This document shows positions 29,353-38,230 of a stretch of 64,000 nt of DNA, piece by piece. The notes beneath the pieces are model-generated. The model made no database searches. It had not been told where the DNA came from and saw nothing but the letters and a program-made list of their open reading frames with translations. The position numbers and the translations under genes were made by a program. Each line of letters begins with the position of its first letter. Position 1 is the first letter of the stretch. The DNA comes from Xanthobacter agilis (GTDB taxonomy: Bacteria; Pseudomonadota; Alphaproteobacteria; Rhizobiales; Xanthobacteraceae), in NCBI RefSeq assembly GCF_021730435.1, contig NZ_JABWGX010000008.1, positions 62,001 to 126,000 of the forward strand. Direction: 5' to 3'.

Positions 29353-29456
29353 GCCGCAGGGTCTCGCGTTGGGACACTGCGGCAGGGGATCACATCCTCC
29401 GTGGCAAAGCCGCCACCTGCGCTTCCGCATCGGGAAGCGCAGGTGGCGGCTTTTTT
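29353..29456 (+). promoter_or_regulatory. nas leader RNA: hairpin plus terminator, probable NasT target
   Basis: Hairpin 1 pairs GCCGCAG (29353-29359) with CTGCGGC (29377-29383) and continues inside as GTCTC/GGGAC around GCGTT. The linker TGGCAAAGCCGCC (29402-29414) leads into the terminator at 29409-29456. The same 13-base linker and layout recur before nrtA. ANTAR proteins such as NasT bind paired hairpins in such leaders and prevent termination; nasT is the second gene of this unit. A clear A1/G4 hexaloop is not evident in hairpin 1 here. Confidence 0.65.
29409..29456 (+). terminator. Perfect 18-bp intrinsic terminator just before nasA
   Basis: Arms 29409-29426 and 29433-29450 are exact complements around GCATCG, followed by six Ts (29451-29456). 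It ends only 15 bases before the nasA ATG, so it must be read through or antiterminated for the operon to be expressed. It is also 150 bases after mxaX and could end that transcript. Confidence 0.92.
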
Positions 29457-29471
29457 CGTTTTGGGGCGAGC

Positions 29472-32400
29472 ATGAGCGGCGCGGAACAGGGGGTGAAGAG
29501 GGTCCGGAGCGTGTGCCCTTATTGCGGGGTCGGCTGCGGCATTGTGCTCGACGTGCGCGAGGGTGCGGTCGTGAAGGTCTCCGGGGACAAGGCGCATCCG
29601 GTGAATGCCGGGCGCCTGTGCACCAAGGGGGCGACCTGCGCGGAGCCTTTGGGGAAGGGGCGGCTGACGGGGGCCTTCGTGCGCGCCCAACGGGGCGACG
29701 ACCAATGCCCCGCGCCCGTGGAGGTGGCGGTGGCCCATGTGGCGGAGCGCCTGACCGCGATCATCGATCGTGACGGACCGGACGCGTTCGCCTTCTACGT
29801 CTCCGGGCAGATGTCCATGGAGGCGCAATATCTCGCCAACAAGCTGGCCAAGGGCTTCATCCGCACGCGCCACATCGAGTCCAATTCCCGCCTGTGCATG
29901 GCGAGCGCCGGCAGTGGCTACAAGCTGTCGTTCGGCGCCGATGCGCCGCCGGGCTCCTATGACGATTTCGATGCCGCCGATCTGTTCCTGGTGATCGGCG
30001 CCAACATGGCCGATTGCCACCCGATCCTGTTCCTGCGCCTCATGGACCGGGTGAAGGCGGGCGCCCGCCTCATCGTGGTGGACCCGCGCCGCACCGCCAC
30101 CGCCGAAAAGGCCGACCTGTTCCTGCAGATCCGTCCCGGCACTGATCTCGTGCTTCTCAACGGCCTGTTGCGCCTTCTGGTGGACGGTGGCCACCTCGAC
30201 GCGGATTTCATCACGCGCCACACCTGCGGGTGGGAGGCGGTGGCCGCGCAGCTGGCGGATTATCCGCCGGAACGGGTGGCCGCGCTCACTGGTCTTGCGG
30301 AGGCGGATCTGCGCCGCGCCGCCGCCCTCATCGCGGCGGCCAAGGCCTTCACCACCTGTTGGACCATGGGCCTGAACCAGAGCAGCCACGGCACCGCCAA
30401 CACCACCGCCGTCTGCAACCTGCACCTCGCCACCGGGCACATCTGCCGGCCCGGCGCCGGGCCGTTCTCGCTCACCGGCCAGCCCAATGCCATGGGGGGT
30501 AGGGACATGGGCTACATGGGTCCGGGCCTGCCGGGTCAGCGTGTGGTGACGTCGGCGGCCGATCGCGCTTTCACCGAAGCGCGCTGGGGCCTCGCGCCCG
30601 GCACCATCCGCGCCGAGGCGGCGTCCGGCACCATCGCCATGTTCGAGGAGATGAAGGCCGGGCGGATCAAGGCCTGCTGGATCATCTGCACCAATCCGGT
30701 GGCGTCGGTCGCCAGCCGGCAGGTGGTGATCGACGCTCTGCGGACCGCGGAACTGGTGATCGTACAAGATGCCTTCCTGGACACGGAAACGGCCGTCTAT
30801 GCCGATGTGTTGTTGCCCGGCGCCCTGTGGGCCGAGGCCGATGGCGTGCTGGTCAATTCGGAGCGCACCCTGACGCTGGCGCCGGGTGCCGTCCCGCCGC
30901 CCGGCGCGGCGCGCGCGGACTGGCACCTCATCGCCGATGTGGCGCGGGCCATGGGGTTTCAGGACGCCTTCAGCTATGACAGCGCGGCGCAGGTGTTTGC
31001 CGAGATCACGGCCTTTTCCAATCCGCAGACCGGATATGATCTCAGTGGCGCCAGCCATGCGCGGCTGCGCGAGGGGCCGCTGCAATGGCCGGTGGCGGCC
31101 GAGGGGCCGGCGCGCAATCCCATCCGGTATCTCAACGACGGGCGCCACATGCCCCGACGCGCCGGGTCTGACGATCCGGCCCTGTGTTTTGCGACCACGG
31201 ACGGGCGGGCGCGGTTCGTGCCCTCGCCCCATGTGCCGCCGGCGGAGCTGCCGGATGCTGAATATCCCGTGGCACTGAACACCGGGCGATTGCAACACCA
31301 GTGGCACACCCTGACCAAGACCGGCAAGGTGGCCACCCTGAACAAGCTCAACCCCGCGCCGTTCCTGGAAATTCATCCCGAGCGGGCGGCGCGGCTCGGC
31401 ATCGCGGAAGGCGACCGGGTCGAGGTGCGTTCGCGCCGTGGGCGGGCGGTGTTGCCGGCGCGGGTGAGCGATCGGGTCGCGGCGGATGCCTGCTTCGCGC
31501 CCTTTCACTGGAACGACGTGTTCGGCGATGCCCTCGCCATCAACGCGGTGACGAGCGCGGCGGTCGATCCCGTGTCCCATCAACCGGAACTGAAGATCGC
31601 GGCGGTGGCCCTCTCCCGGGTCGGCCCCGCGCCTGAACGGGAGTCCGCGCCCATGATGAGCGCACCTCTGGCCCCGCCGGACGCGGACGGTTTCGCCATC
31701 GCGCGCATCCGTGGCGTGCTGGGCCTCACGCCCGGGCTTGACCTTGCGTTGACGGAGGCGGAGCGGCTCTATCTCAAGGGGTTCGTGAGCGGCCTTGCCG
31801 CGCAACCGGTGGCGGAGGGACGCGAAACGCCGATGCTGCCGCCCGCGGCGCCGCTGAGCGAGAGCGCGCGGCTGATGGTGAACGGCCTGCTGGCGGGCCT
31901 GTTCTCGCGGACGGCGCTGCGTGCTCCCGACGCGGAAGCGGGGGGCGGGGTGATCGTGGCCTTTGCCTCGCAGACCGGGCGGGCGGAAGCGGCCGCCGCG
32001 GCGCTGGGCGCGGCCTTGCGTGACGGCGGATGCGCGGTGCGGCTGACCGTCATGGATGATCTGGCCGCGGACGATCTGTCGAGCGCCAGCGCGGCCCTGT
32101 TCGTGGCCAGCACCTTCGGCGATGGCGACCCCCCCGACAATGGGGGCGCCTTCTGGGCGCACCTGAGCGGGCCGCAGGCGCCGCCCATGCAGGACCTGCG
32201 TTTCGGCGTCCTGGCGTTCGGCGACAGCAGCTATGCCCAGTTCTGCGGTTTCGGGCGCAAGCTCGATGCGCGGCTGGCCGAGCTCGGCGCCCGGCGCCTG
32301 TTGGAGCGCGCCGAGTGCGAGCCGGATGGTGAGGTCGTCGCTGACGCGTGGCAGCGGCGCGTTGCGCAATTGCTCTGCGCGGCGCCAGCCGTGGAGCCGC

Positions 32401-33554
32401 AGGCGCACGCGGGGGCCAAGCCGGCCAACGCGGCCAAGCCGGGTAAGCCGGCTTGGGACCGGCGACATCCGTTTACCGCGCGGCGCGTGCGCAACCGATG
32501 CCTCAACGCACCGGGCAGCGGCAAGGAGGTGCGCCAGATCGGCCTTGCCATCGGCGATCTGGCCTATGAGGCGGGGGACGCCCTGGGCGTTCTGCCGCGC
32601 AACGACCCGGTCCTCGTGGCCGAGATTGTGGATCTGCTGCATCTCGATCCGGAGGCCGAGGTGACCGTGGAGGGGGACGGGCAGATGCCTCTCGTCCGCG
32701 CGCTGGAGCGCCATTTCGAGATCGCCCGCCCCCATCCCGATGTGCTGCGCGGGTGGGCGGCGCTATCGGGCGATGGGGCGCTTGCCGCGCGGCTTGACGG
32801 ACCCCGCGCGGAACTCGACCGGTGGCTGTGGGGGCGCCAGCTTGCCGACATTCTGCGCGATCATGCGCGCCCGGTAGCCGCCGGCGATTTCCTTTCCGTC
32901 CTCAAGCGTTTGCAGCCGCGCCTGTATTCCATCGCATCGAGCCCGCTGAAGGCGCCGGGCGAGGTGGATCTCACCCTCTCCACCGTGCGCTATGCCTGCG
33001 CCGGGCGGGCGCGGGGCGGGGTGGCGTCGACCTTCCTGGCGGACCGGGCGGAGGAGGTGCCGGTGTTCATCCAACCCTCGCCCCATTTCCGGGTGCCGGT
33101 GGCGGGGGATGTGCCGATCATCATGATCGGGCCGGGCACTGGCATTGCCCCGTTCCGCGCTTTTCTCCAGCAGCGGGAGCTGACCGGGGCCGGCGGGCGC
33201 AACTGGCTGTTCTTCGGGGAGCGGCACGCGGCCAGCGATTTCTACTACCGGGACGAATTGGAGGGCTGGCTGACGCGCGGCCATCTGACCCGCCTCGACA
33301 CCGCTTTCTCCCGCGACCAGCCGCAAAAGGTCTATGTGCAGGACAAAATGACGGCGGCGGGCGCGGAGCTGTGGCGCTGGCTGGAGGCGGGCGCGCATCT
33401 ATATGTCTGCGGCGATGCCGCCCGGATGGCGAAGGATGTGGACCGGACCCTGGTGGAGATCGCCGCCGCCCATGGCGGTTTCGGCGCGGACGCGGCGCGC
33501 GAGTATGTGGCTGAGATGGGGCGCGTGAAGCGTTATGTCCGGGATGTCTATTGA
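29472..33554 (+). CDS. nasA: Assimilatory nitrate reductase fused to a CysJ-like flavoprotein reductase
   Basis: Reduces nitrate to nitrite in the cytoplasm. Residues 1-~730 are a NasA/NapA-type molybdopterin oxidoreductase with an N-terminal [4Fe-4S] site (CPYCGVGCG... RLCTKG), MGLNQSSHGT and a C-terminal Mo-cofactor domain (NTGRLQHQWHTLTKTG). A linker leads to a flavodoxin domain (~826-965, IVAFASQTGRAE, STFGDGDPPDNGG). Next is a ferredoxin-NADP reductase-like part (~990-1360) with FAD motif RLYSIASSP and NADP motifs GPGTGIAPFRAF and YVCGDAARMAKDV. The 1360-aa product thus carries its own NADPH electron path. The fusion is known from other alphaproteobacteria. The start follows the leader terminator by 15 bases; the end overlaps nasT. 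Confidence 0.96.
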   Translation: MSGAEQGVKRVRSVCPYCGVGCGIVLDVREGAVVKVSGDKAHPVNAGRLCTKGATCAEPLGKGRLTGAFVRAQRGDDQCPAPVEVAVAHVAERLTAIIDRDGPDAFAFYVSGQMSMEAQYLANKLAKGFIRTRHIESNSRLCMASAGSGYKLSFGADAPPGSYDDFDAADLFLVIGANMADCHPILFLRLMDRVKAGARLIVVDPRRTATAEKADLFLQIRPGTDLVLLNGLLRLLVDGGHLDADFITRHTCGWEAVAAQLADYPPERVAALTGLAEADLRRAAALIAAAKAFTTCWTMGLNQSSHGTANTTAVCNLHLATGHICRPGAGPFSLTGQPNAMGGRDMGYMGPGLPGQRVVTSAADRAFTEARWGLAPGTIRAEAASGTIAMFEEMKAGRIKACWIICTNPVASVASRQVVIDALRTAELVIVQDAFLDTETAVYADVLLPGALWAEADGVLVNSERTLTLAPGAVPPPGAARADWHLIADVARAMGFQDAFSYDSAAQVFAEITAFSNPQTGYDLSGASHARLREGPLQWPVAAEGPARNPIRYLNDGRHMPRRAGSDDPALCFATTDGRARFVPSPHVPPAELPDAEYPVALNTGRLQHQWHTLTKTGKVATLNKLNPAPFLEIHPERAARLGIAEGDRVEVRSRRGRAVLPARVSDRVAADACFAPFHWNDVFGDALAINAVTSAAVDPVSHQPELKIAAVALSRVGPAPERESAPMMSAPLAPPDADGFAIARIRGVLGLTPGLDLALTEAERLYLKGFVSGLAAQPVAEGRETPMLPPAAPLSESARLMVNGLLAGLFSRTALRAPDAEAGGGVIVAFASQTGRAEAAAAALGAALRDGGCAVRLTVMDDLAADDLSSASAALFVASTFGDGDPPDNGGAFWAHLSGPQAPPMQDLRFGVLAFGDSSYAQFCGFGRKLDARLAELGARRLLERAECEPDGEVVADAWQRRVAQLLCAAPAVEPQAHAGAKPANAAKPGKPAWDRRHPFTARRVRNRCLNAPGSGKEVRQIGLAIGDLAYEAGDALGVLPRNDPVLVAEIVDLLHLDPEAEVTVEGDGQMPLVRALERHFEIARPHPDVLRGWAALSGDGALAARLDGPRAELDRWLWGRQLADILRDHARPVAAGDFLSVLKRLQPRLYSIASSPLKAPGEVDLTLSTVRYACAGRARGGVASTFLADRAEEVPVFIQPSPHFRVPVAGDVPIIMIGPGTGIAPFRAFLQQRELTGAGGRNWLFFGERHAASDFYYRDELEGWLTRGHLTRLDTAFSRDQPQKVYVQDKMTAAGAELWRWLEAGAHLYVCGDAARMAKDVDRTLVEIAAAHGGFGADAAREYVAEMGRVKRYVRDVY

Positions 33555-33613
33555 TGCCGGCATCCCCGGCGTGCTTGGGTCGCGCGGGCGCGGTGCCCCG
33601 GCTGGACGGCGTG

Positions 33614-34204
33614 ATGCGTGACGCGGATCTCTCCATTCTCGTGATCGATGAAAACGCCATCCGCGCGCAGATCATCGAGGAAGGGCTGCGCGCGGCCGGC
33701 CATGTCCGAGTGAGCGTTGTGCGCGAGATCCAGGGGGTGGCGCGCACCATCGAGCGCGTCTCGCCCGACGTGATCGTCATCGACCTGGAAAACCCCAATC
33801 GCGACATGCTCGAGAGCATGTTTCTGCTGTCGCGCTCGGTGCAGCGGCCGATTGCCATGTTCGTGGACCGCTCCGACCGCGCCGCCATCGAGGCGGCCGT
33901 GGAGGCGGGCGTCTCCGCTTATGTGGTGGACGGCCTGAAGCAGGAGCGGGTGAAGCCGATCCTCGACATGGCCATCAGCCGCTTCAACGCCTTCTCGCGC
34001 ATGGCGCGGGAGCTGGAAGAGGCGCGCACCGAGCTGGAGAACCGCAAGACGGTCGACCGGGCCAAGGCCATCCTCATGAAATCGCGCGGGCTTTCGGAAG
34101 AGGCGGCCTATAGGCTCTTGCGCACCACCGCCATGAACCAGAACCGCAAGATCGCCGACATCGCCCAGAGCCTCGTGATGGCGGCTGGACTGCTGGAGGG
34201 CTAG
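33614..34204 (+). CDS. nasT: NasT, ANTAR-domain response regulator/antiterminator
   Basis: 196-aa pseudo-receiver plus ANTAR protein. The receiver part is LSILVIDENAIRAQIIEEGLRAAGH... VIVIDLENPNRDMLESM; a coiled coil (ARELEEARTELENRKTVD) leads to the ANTAR RNA-binding helices (RAKAILMKSRGLSEEAAYRLLRTTAMNQNRKIADIAQSLV). NasT binds nas leader RNA when nitrate frees it from NasS, allowing read-through of the terminator. ATG at 33554, overlapping the nasA stop, is an alternative start; 33614 matches the usual N-terminus. It is followed after two bases by nasS. Confidence 0.95.
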   Translation: MRDADLSILVIDENAIRAQIIEEGLRAAGHVRVSVVREIQGVARTIERVSPDVIVIDLENPNRDMLESMFLLSRSVQRPIAMFVDRSDRAAIEAAVEAGVSAYVVDGLKQERVKPILDMAISRFNAFSRMARELEEARTELENRKTVDRAKAILMKSRGLSEEAAYRLLRTTAMNQNRKIADIAQSLVMAAGLLEG

Positions 34205-34206
34205 CC

Positions 34207-35457
34207 ATGTCCGAGGATGCCGATATCCGCGTGGGGTTCGTGCCGCTGCTCGACAGCGCCATTCTGGTGAGCGCGGTGGTGAAAGGCTTTGCCCGCGAGG
34301 AGGGGCTCGTGGTGGCGCTGCGCCGGGAGCCGTCCTGGAGCAGCATCCGCGACCGGCTCGCGGTGGGCGCTCTCGACGCGGCCCACATCCTGGCGCCCAT
34401 GCCGATCGCCGCCAATCTCGGCCTGTTTCCCTTGTCGCCGTCGCTCATCGCGCCCTTCGCCATGGGGCTCGGGGGCAATGCGGTGACGGTCTCCAACGGG
34501 GTGGCCCACGAACTGGAGCAGGCGGGCGCGGTGGAGACGCTGGATGCGGGCGTCGTGGGCCGGGCCTTGAAGGCGGTTGTCGTGGCGCGGCGGGGGCGGG
34601 GGCTGCCGGCGCTGCGGTTCGGCGTCGTCTATTCCTTCTCCGGGCACAATTTCGAGCTGCGTTTCTGGCTTGCCGCCTGTGGCATCGACCCGGACCGGGA
34701 CGTGGAAATCGTGGTGCTGCCGCCGCCGCAGATGCCGGCGGCCCTCGCCGACGGCCAGATCGACGGCTTTTGCGCCGGAGAACCCTGGAACACCGCGGCC
34801 GTGCGCTGGGGCGCGGGCCGGCTTGCCACCGTGAAGGCGCGCATCTGGCGGTCCAGTCCGGAAAAGGTTCTGGGCGTGTCGCGGCCGTGGGCGGAGGACA
34901 ATCCCGCCGCCCTCGACGCCTTCGTGCGCGCGCTCTATCGGGCGGCCCTGTGGTGCGCGGACAAGGGCAACCATGCCGAGCTCGCCCGCATTCTCGCCGC
35001 CCCGCGCTTCCTCGATGTGGACCCGCAATTGCTGATGACCGGCCTGACCGGAGCCATGGAGGTGGCGCCGGGGCGCATCATCACCGTGGACGACTTTTTC
35101 CTCACCGCCGCCAAGGCCGCAACCTTTCCGTGGCAGAGCCATGCCCTGTGGTTTTACAGCCAGATGGTGCGCTGGGGCTATTGCAGCCATTCGCCCCACA
35201 ACACCCTGATCGCGCGCGATTCCTACCGGCCGGATCTCTATCGGCGGGCCTTGCGCGGCCTCGGCGCGCCCTTGCCCGGCGCCAATCTGAAGGTGGAGGG
35301 CGCGCTGCTGGCACCGACCCCGGTCGGCGCCGCCAATTCCAGCCTGGTGCTGGGGCCGGACGGATTCTTCGATGGCCATATCTTCGATCCCGACCGGATC
35401 GACGATTATATCCGTGAGCAGATGGCGGCGCGGGTGCCGGATGTGCGCGGCGGGTGA
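34207..35457 (+). CDS. nasS: NasS, cytoplasmic nitrate sensor (NrtA-like)
   Basis: 416-aa protein of the NrtA/CmpA solute-binding fold but without any signal peptide, so it stays in the cytoplasm. Conserved stretches shared with NrtA in this window include HNFELRFWLAACGI, LPPPQMPAALADGQIDGFCAGEPWN and SSPEKVLGVSRPWAE. Known NasS proteins hold NasT inactive and release it on nitrate or nitrite binding. The direct position after nasT (2-base gap) supports this pair. Confidence 0.95.
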   Translation: MSEDADIRVGFVPLLDSAILVSAVVKGFAREEGLVVALRREPSWSSIRDRLAVGALDAAHILAPMPIAANLGLFPLSPSLIAPFAMGLGGNAVTVSNGVAHELEQAGAVETLDAGVVGRALKAVVVARRGRGLPALRFGVVYSFSGHNFELRFWLAACGIDPDRDVEIVVLPPPQMPAALADGQIDGFCAGEPWNTAAVRWGAGRLATVKARIWRSSPEKVLGVSRPWAEDNPAALDAFVRALYRAALWCADKGNHAELARILAAPRFLDVDPQLLMTGLTGAMEVAPGRIITVDDFFLTAAKAATFPWQSHALWFYSQMVRWGYCSHSPHNTLIARDSYRPDLYRRALRGLGAPLPGANLKVEGALLAPTPVGAANSSLVLGPDGFFDGHIFDPDRIDDYIREQMAARVPDVRGG

Positions 35458-35574
35458 GCGCGGCCTGTCCATTTTTCGAGCATGCGCACCAAATGAAGGG
35501 CAAATGCCGCATCGCACCCTCATAGCTGTTGCAGACTGAGAATAAGCATGGTTGAGTAGCTCATCCCAATATTT

Positions 35575-35594
35575 GGTGCCCAACGACGGGCATC
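35575..35594 (+). promoter_or_regulatory. ANTAR-type hairpin (hexaloop AACGAC) in nrtA leader
   Basis: GGTGCCC (35575-35581) pairs with GGGCATC (35588-35594), closing a six-base loop AACGAC with A at position 1 and G at position 4, the signature of ANTAR-protein RNA targets. It is followed by the linker TGGCAAAGCCGCC (35596-35608), also present in the nas leader, and then a terminator. This makes it a probable second NasT target controlling nrt-nir genes. Confidence 0.72.
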
Positions 35595-35602
35595 CTGGCA
35601 AA

Positions 35603-35657
35603 GCCGCCAAACCGCACAAGTCCCATTCGGGGCCTGGAGCCGGTTTTGCGGCTTTTT
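35603..35657 (+). terminator. Intrinsic terminator in nrtA leader (antitermination target)
   Basis: GCCGCCAAACCG (35603-35614) pairs with CGGTTTTGCGGC (35641-35652) with one mismatch; the 26-base insert contains a smaller CCC/GGG hairpin. A TTTTT tract (35653-35657) and a second T run follow. It ends ~70 bases before the nrtA ATG and would stop transcription unless NasT acts. Confidence 0.85.
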
Positions 35658-35727
35658 GCTTTTTCGCTCCCGCGTTCGCGGGCCACCGCCTCCACCGGGG
35701 CATCCCCTAAGTTCGAGATGGGTACCG

Positions 35728-37113
35728 ATGACCGATGCCGTAACGAAGCGCTTCTTCCTTCTCTCCTCGCTGGCGGTGATGGTGAGCTTCGCCGCGCCGG
35801 CGGTCGCCGGTTCGCTGCCGGTGGAGAAGGACGAGCTGAAGCTGGGCTTCATCAAGCTCACCGACATGGCGCCGCTGGCCATCGCCAAGGAAAAGGGCTT
35901 CTTCGAGGACGAGGGGCTTTATGTGACCCTGGAGCCCCAGGCCAATTGGAAGGTTTTGCTCGACCGTGTCATCACCGGCGAGCTGGACGGGGCGCACATG
36001 CTGGCGGGCCAGCCTCTGGCGGCCACCATCGGCTTCGGCACCAAGGCCGACATCGTCACCCCCTTTTCCATGGATCTGAACGGCAACGCCATCACCGTCT
36101 CCAATGCGGTGTGGAACGAGATGAAACCGAAAATCCCGGTGGGGCCGGACGGCAAGCCGCAGCACCCCATCAAGGCCGACGCGCTCAAGCCGGTGGTGGA
36201 GCGGTACAAGGCGGAGGGCAAGCCGTTCAATCTCGGCATGGTGTTCCCGGTCTCCACCCATAATTACGAACTGCGCTATTGGCTCGCGGCAGGCGGCATC
36301 AGCCCCGGCTATTACTCGCCTACCGACGTCTCCGGGCAGATCAAGGCGGACGCTCTTCTGTCCGTGACGCCGCCGCCACAGATGCCGGCGACGCTGGAGG
36401 CGGGCACCATCGTCGGTTATTGCGTCGGCGAGCCCTGGAACCAGGCGGCCGTCTTCAAGGGCATCGGCGTGCCGGTGGTGACCGATGACGAAATCTGGAA
36501 AAACAATCCGGAAAAAGTCTTCGGCCTGACCAAGGCGTTCACGCAGAAATATCCGAACACCACGCTGGCCCTCACGAAGGCCCTCATTCGCGCCGCCCGG
36601 TGGCTGGATGAGAACAACAACGCCAACCGCGCGGAGGCGGTGCAGATCCTCTCCAAGCCTGAATATGTGGGTGCCGATCCGAAGGTTATCGCCAATTCCA
36701 TGACCGGAACCTTCGAATACGAGAAGGGGGACAAGCGCCCGGTGCCCGATTTCAACGTCTTCTTCCGCTACAACGCGACCTATCCCTTTTATTCAGATGC
36801 CGTCTGGTCTCTCACCCAGATGCGCCGCTGGGGCCAGATCCCGGAGCAGAAGCCGGACGCCTGGTATGCCCAGACCGCGAAGGATGTCTACAAACCCGAA
36901 ATCTACATGAAGGCTGCCGAGAGTCTCGTTGAAGAAGGCAAGGCGAAGAAAGATGAGTTTCCATTCGGCACGGACGGATACAAGCCCGCGACCTCAGAAT
37001 TCATCGATGGCGTCAGTTATGACGGCAAAAAGCCAAATGCCTACATCGACTCCCTGCCCATTGGCCTGAAGGGCAACCAGAAGGTCGAAGGCAATCAGAT
37101 CACCGGCGGCTGA
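35728..37113 (+). CDS. nrtA: Nitrate ABC transporter substrate-binding protein
   Basis: 461-aa periplasmic NrtA/CmpA-family protein that delivers nitrate to the membrane complex. Signal peptide residues ~1-27 ([20 protein letters not shown]). Ligand-domain hallmarks are [52 protein letters not shown] and [16 protein letters not shown] 35728 (MTDAVTKR) gives the signal peptide; the leader with hairpin and terminator is immediately upstream. First gene of nrtA-nrtB-ATPase-nirB-nirD-cysG. Confidence 0.96.
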   Translation: MTDAVTKRFFLLSSLAVMVSFAAPAVAGSLPVEKDELKLGFIKLTDMAPLAIAKEKGFFEDEGLYVTLEPQANWKVLLDRVITGELDGAHMLAGQPLAATIGFGTKADIVTPFSMDLNGNAITVSNAVWNEMKPKIPVGPDGKPQHPIKADALKPVVERYKAEGKPFNLGMVFPVSTHNYELRYWLAAGGISPGYYSPTDVSGQIKADALLSVTPPPQMPATLEAGTIVGYCVGEPWNQAAVFKGIGVPVVTDDEIWKNNPEKVFGLTKAFTQKYPNTTLALTKALIRAARWLDENNNANRAEAVQILSKPEYVGADPKVIANSMTGTFEYEKGDKRPVPDFNVFFRYNATYPFYSDAVWSLTQMRRWGQIPEQKPDAWYAQTAKDVYKPEIYMKAAESLVEEGKAKKDEFPFGTDGYKPATSEFIDGVSYDGKKPNAYIDSLPIGLKGNQKVEGNQITGG

Positions 37114-37137
37114 GCGCGCAAGGCGAGGAGGCAACCC

Positions 37138-38220
37138 ATGTCCCATGTTTCCGACACCTTCAAGGGCGCTCGCGCCAAGGCGGCGCGCCGGGAGAAGGTC
37201 TTTCAGGTCATCAATCGCGCGTCGGGCTGGCTCAGTGTGCTGGGGCTCGGCTTTGTGGTGCCGCTCGTGAAGATCGCGGCCGGCGACAATGTTTCCGAGC
37301 AGCTCGGTGCGTTGAAGCGGGTGCTGCTGGTGCCGCTGGCTGGCATCCTGGTGTTCCTGGCGGTGTGGGCGGTCCTGGCGCCCAAGGTTCAGACCTCGCT
37401 CGGCGCCATTCCCGGCCCGGTGGCGGTGCTGGACCAGGCCCGCGCGCTCTTTGCCGACCATGTGGCCGAGCGCCGGAAGGCGGCGGATTTCTACGCCCGG
37501 CAGGACGCCCGCAACGCGGCCCTGATCGCCCAGGGCAAGGGCGATCAGGTGAAGGTGCGCGCCTATACGGGCCGGCCGACCTATGTGGACCAGATCTTCA
37601 CATCGCTCATCACGGTGGGGCTGGGCTTCTTCATCGGCACCCTCATCGCCATTCCAGTCGGCATTGCCTGCGGCCTGTCGCAGACTTTCAACGGAGCCAT
37701 CAATCCGCTCATCCAGATCTTCAAGCCGGTGTCGCCGCTGGCCTGGCTGCCGATCGTCACCATGGTGGTGTCGGCGGTGTATCTCAATCCGTCGGATCTG
37801 TTGCCGAAGTCCATGGTGATCTCGGCGGTCACGGTGACGCTGTGCTCCCTGTGGCCGACCATCATCAACACGGCGCTGGGCGTCGCCTCCATCGACAAGG
37901 ATCTGGTGAACGTCGGGAAGGTGCTCCAGTTGTCCACCTTCACCACCATCCGCAAGCTGGTGCTCCCCTCGGCCCTGCCGCTGATCTTCACCGGGCTGCG
38001 GCTGTCGCTGGGGGTGGGCTGGATGGTGCTGATCGCCGCCGAGATGCTGGCGCAGAACCCCGGCCTTGGAAAGTTCGTGTGGGATGAGTTCCAGAACGGC
38101 TCTTCCTCCTCGCTGGCGCGCATCATGGTGGCGGTGTTCACCATCGGCATCATCGGCTTCGCGCTCGACCGGCTGATGTACGCGTTGCAGTCCGCCTTCA
38201 CCTTCTCCTCGAACCGTTGA
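37138..38220 (+). CDS. nrtB: Nitrate ABC transporter permease
   Basis: 360-aa inner-membrane permease. Two N-terminal spans ([41 protein letters not shown]) precede a ~60-residue polar region and a BPD_transp_1 domain with the EAA-type coupling loop ([32 protein letters not shown]). The N-terminal extension makes it longer than typical NrtB (~280 aa). A GAGGAGG ribosome site lies 7-13 bases before the ATG. It pairs with the downstream double ATPase. Confidence 0.95.
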   Translation: MSHVSDTFKGARAKAARREKVFQVINRASGWLSVLGLGFVVPLVKIAAGDNVSEQLGALKRVLLVPLAGILVFLAVWAVLAPKVQTSLGAIPGPVAVLDQARALFADHVAERRKAADFYARQDARNAALIAQGKGDQVKVRAYTGRPTYVDQIFTSLITVGLGFFIGTLIAIPVGIACGLSQTFNGAINPLIQIFKPVSPLAWLPIVTMVVSAVYLNPSDLLPKSMVISAVTVTLCSLWPTIINTALGVASIDKDLVNVGKVLQLSTFTTIRKLVLPSALPLIFTGLRLSLGVGWMVLIAAEMLAQNPGLGKFVWDEFQNGSSSSLARIMVAVFTIGIIGFALDRLMYALQSAFTFSSNR

Positions 38221-38230
38221 GGGCCGGAAC

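Noticed and set aside
29220-32735. A 1171-codon open frame on the minus strand opposite nasA
   Set aside because: Its translation is rich in Arg/His/Gly/Gln with no domain, and it lies wholly opposite the clear NasA fusion. GC-rich codon bias leaves the antisense frame free of stops.
37138-38220. Frameshift in nrtB because of its long N-terminus
   Set aside because: The frame is continuous with two plausible membrane helices and a strong ribosome site at the upstream ATG; the extension looks genuine.
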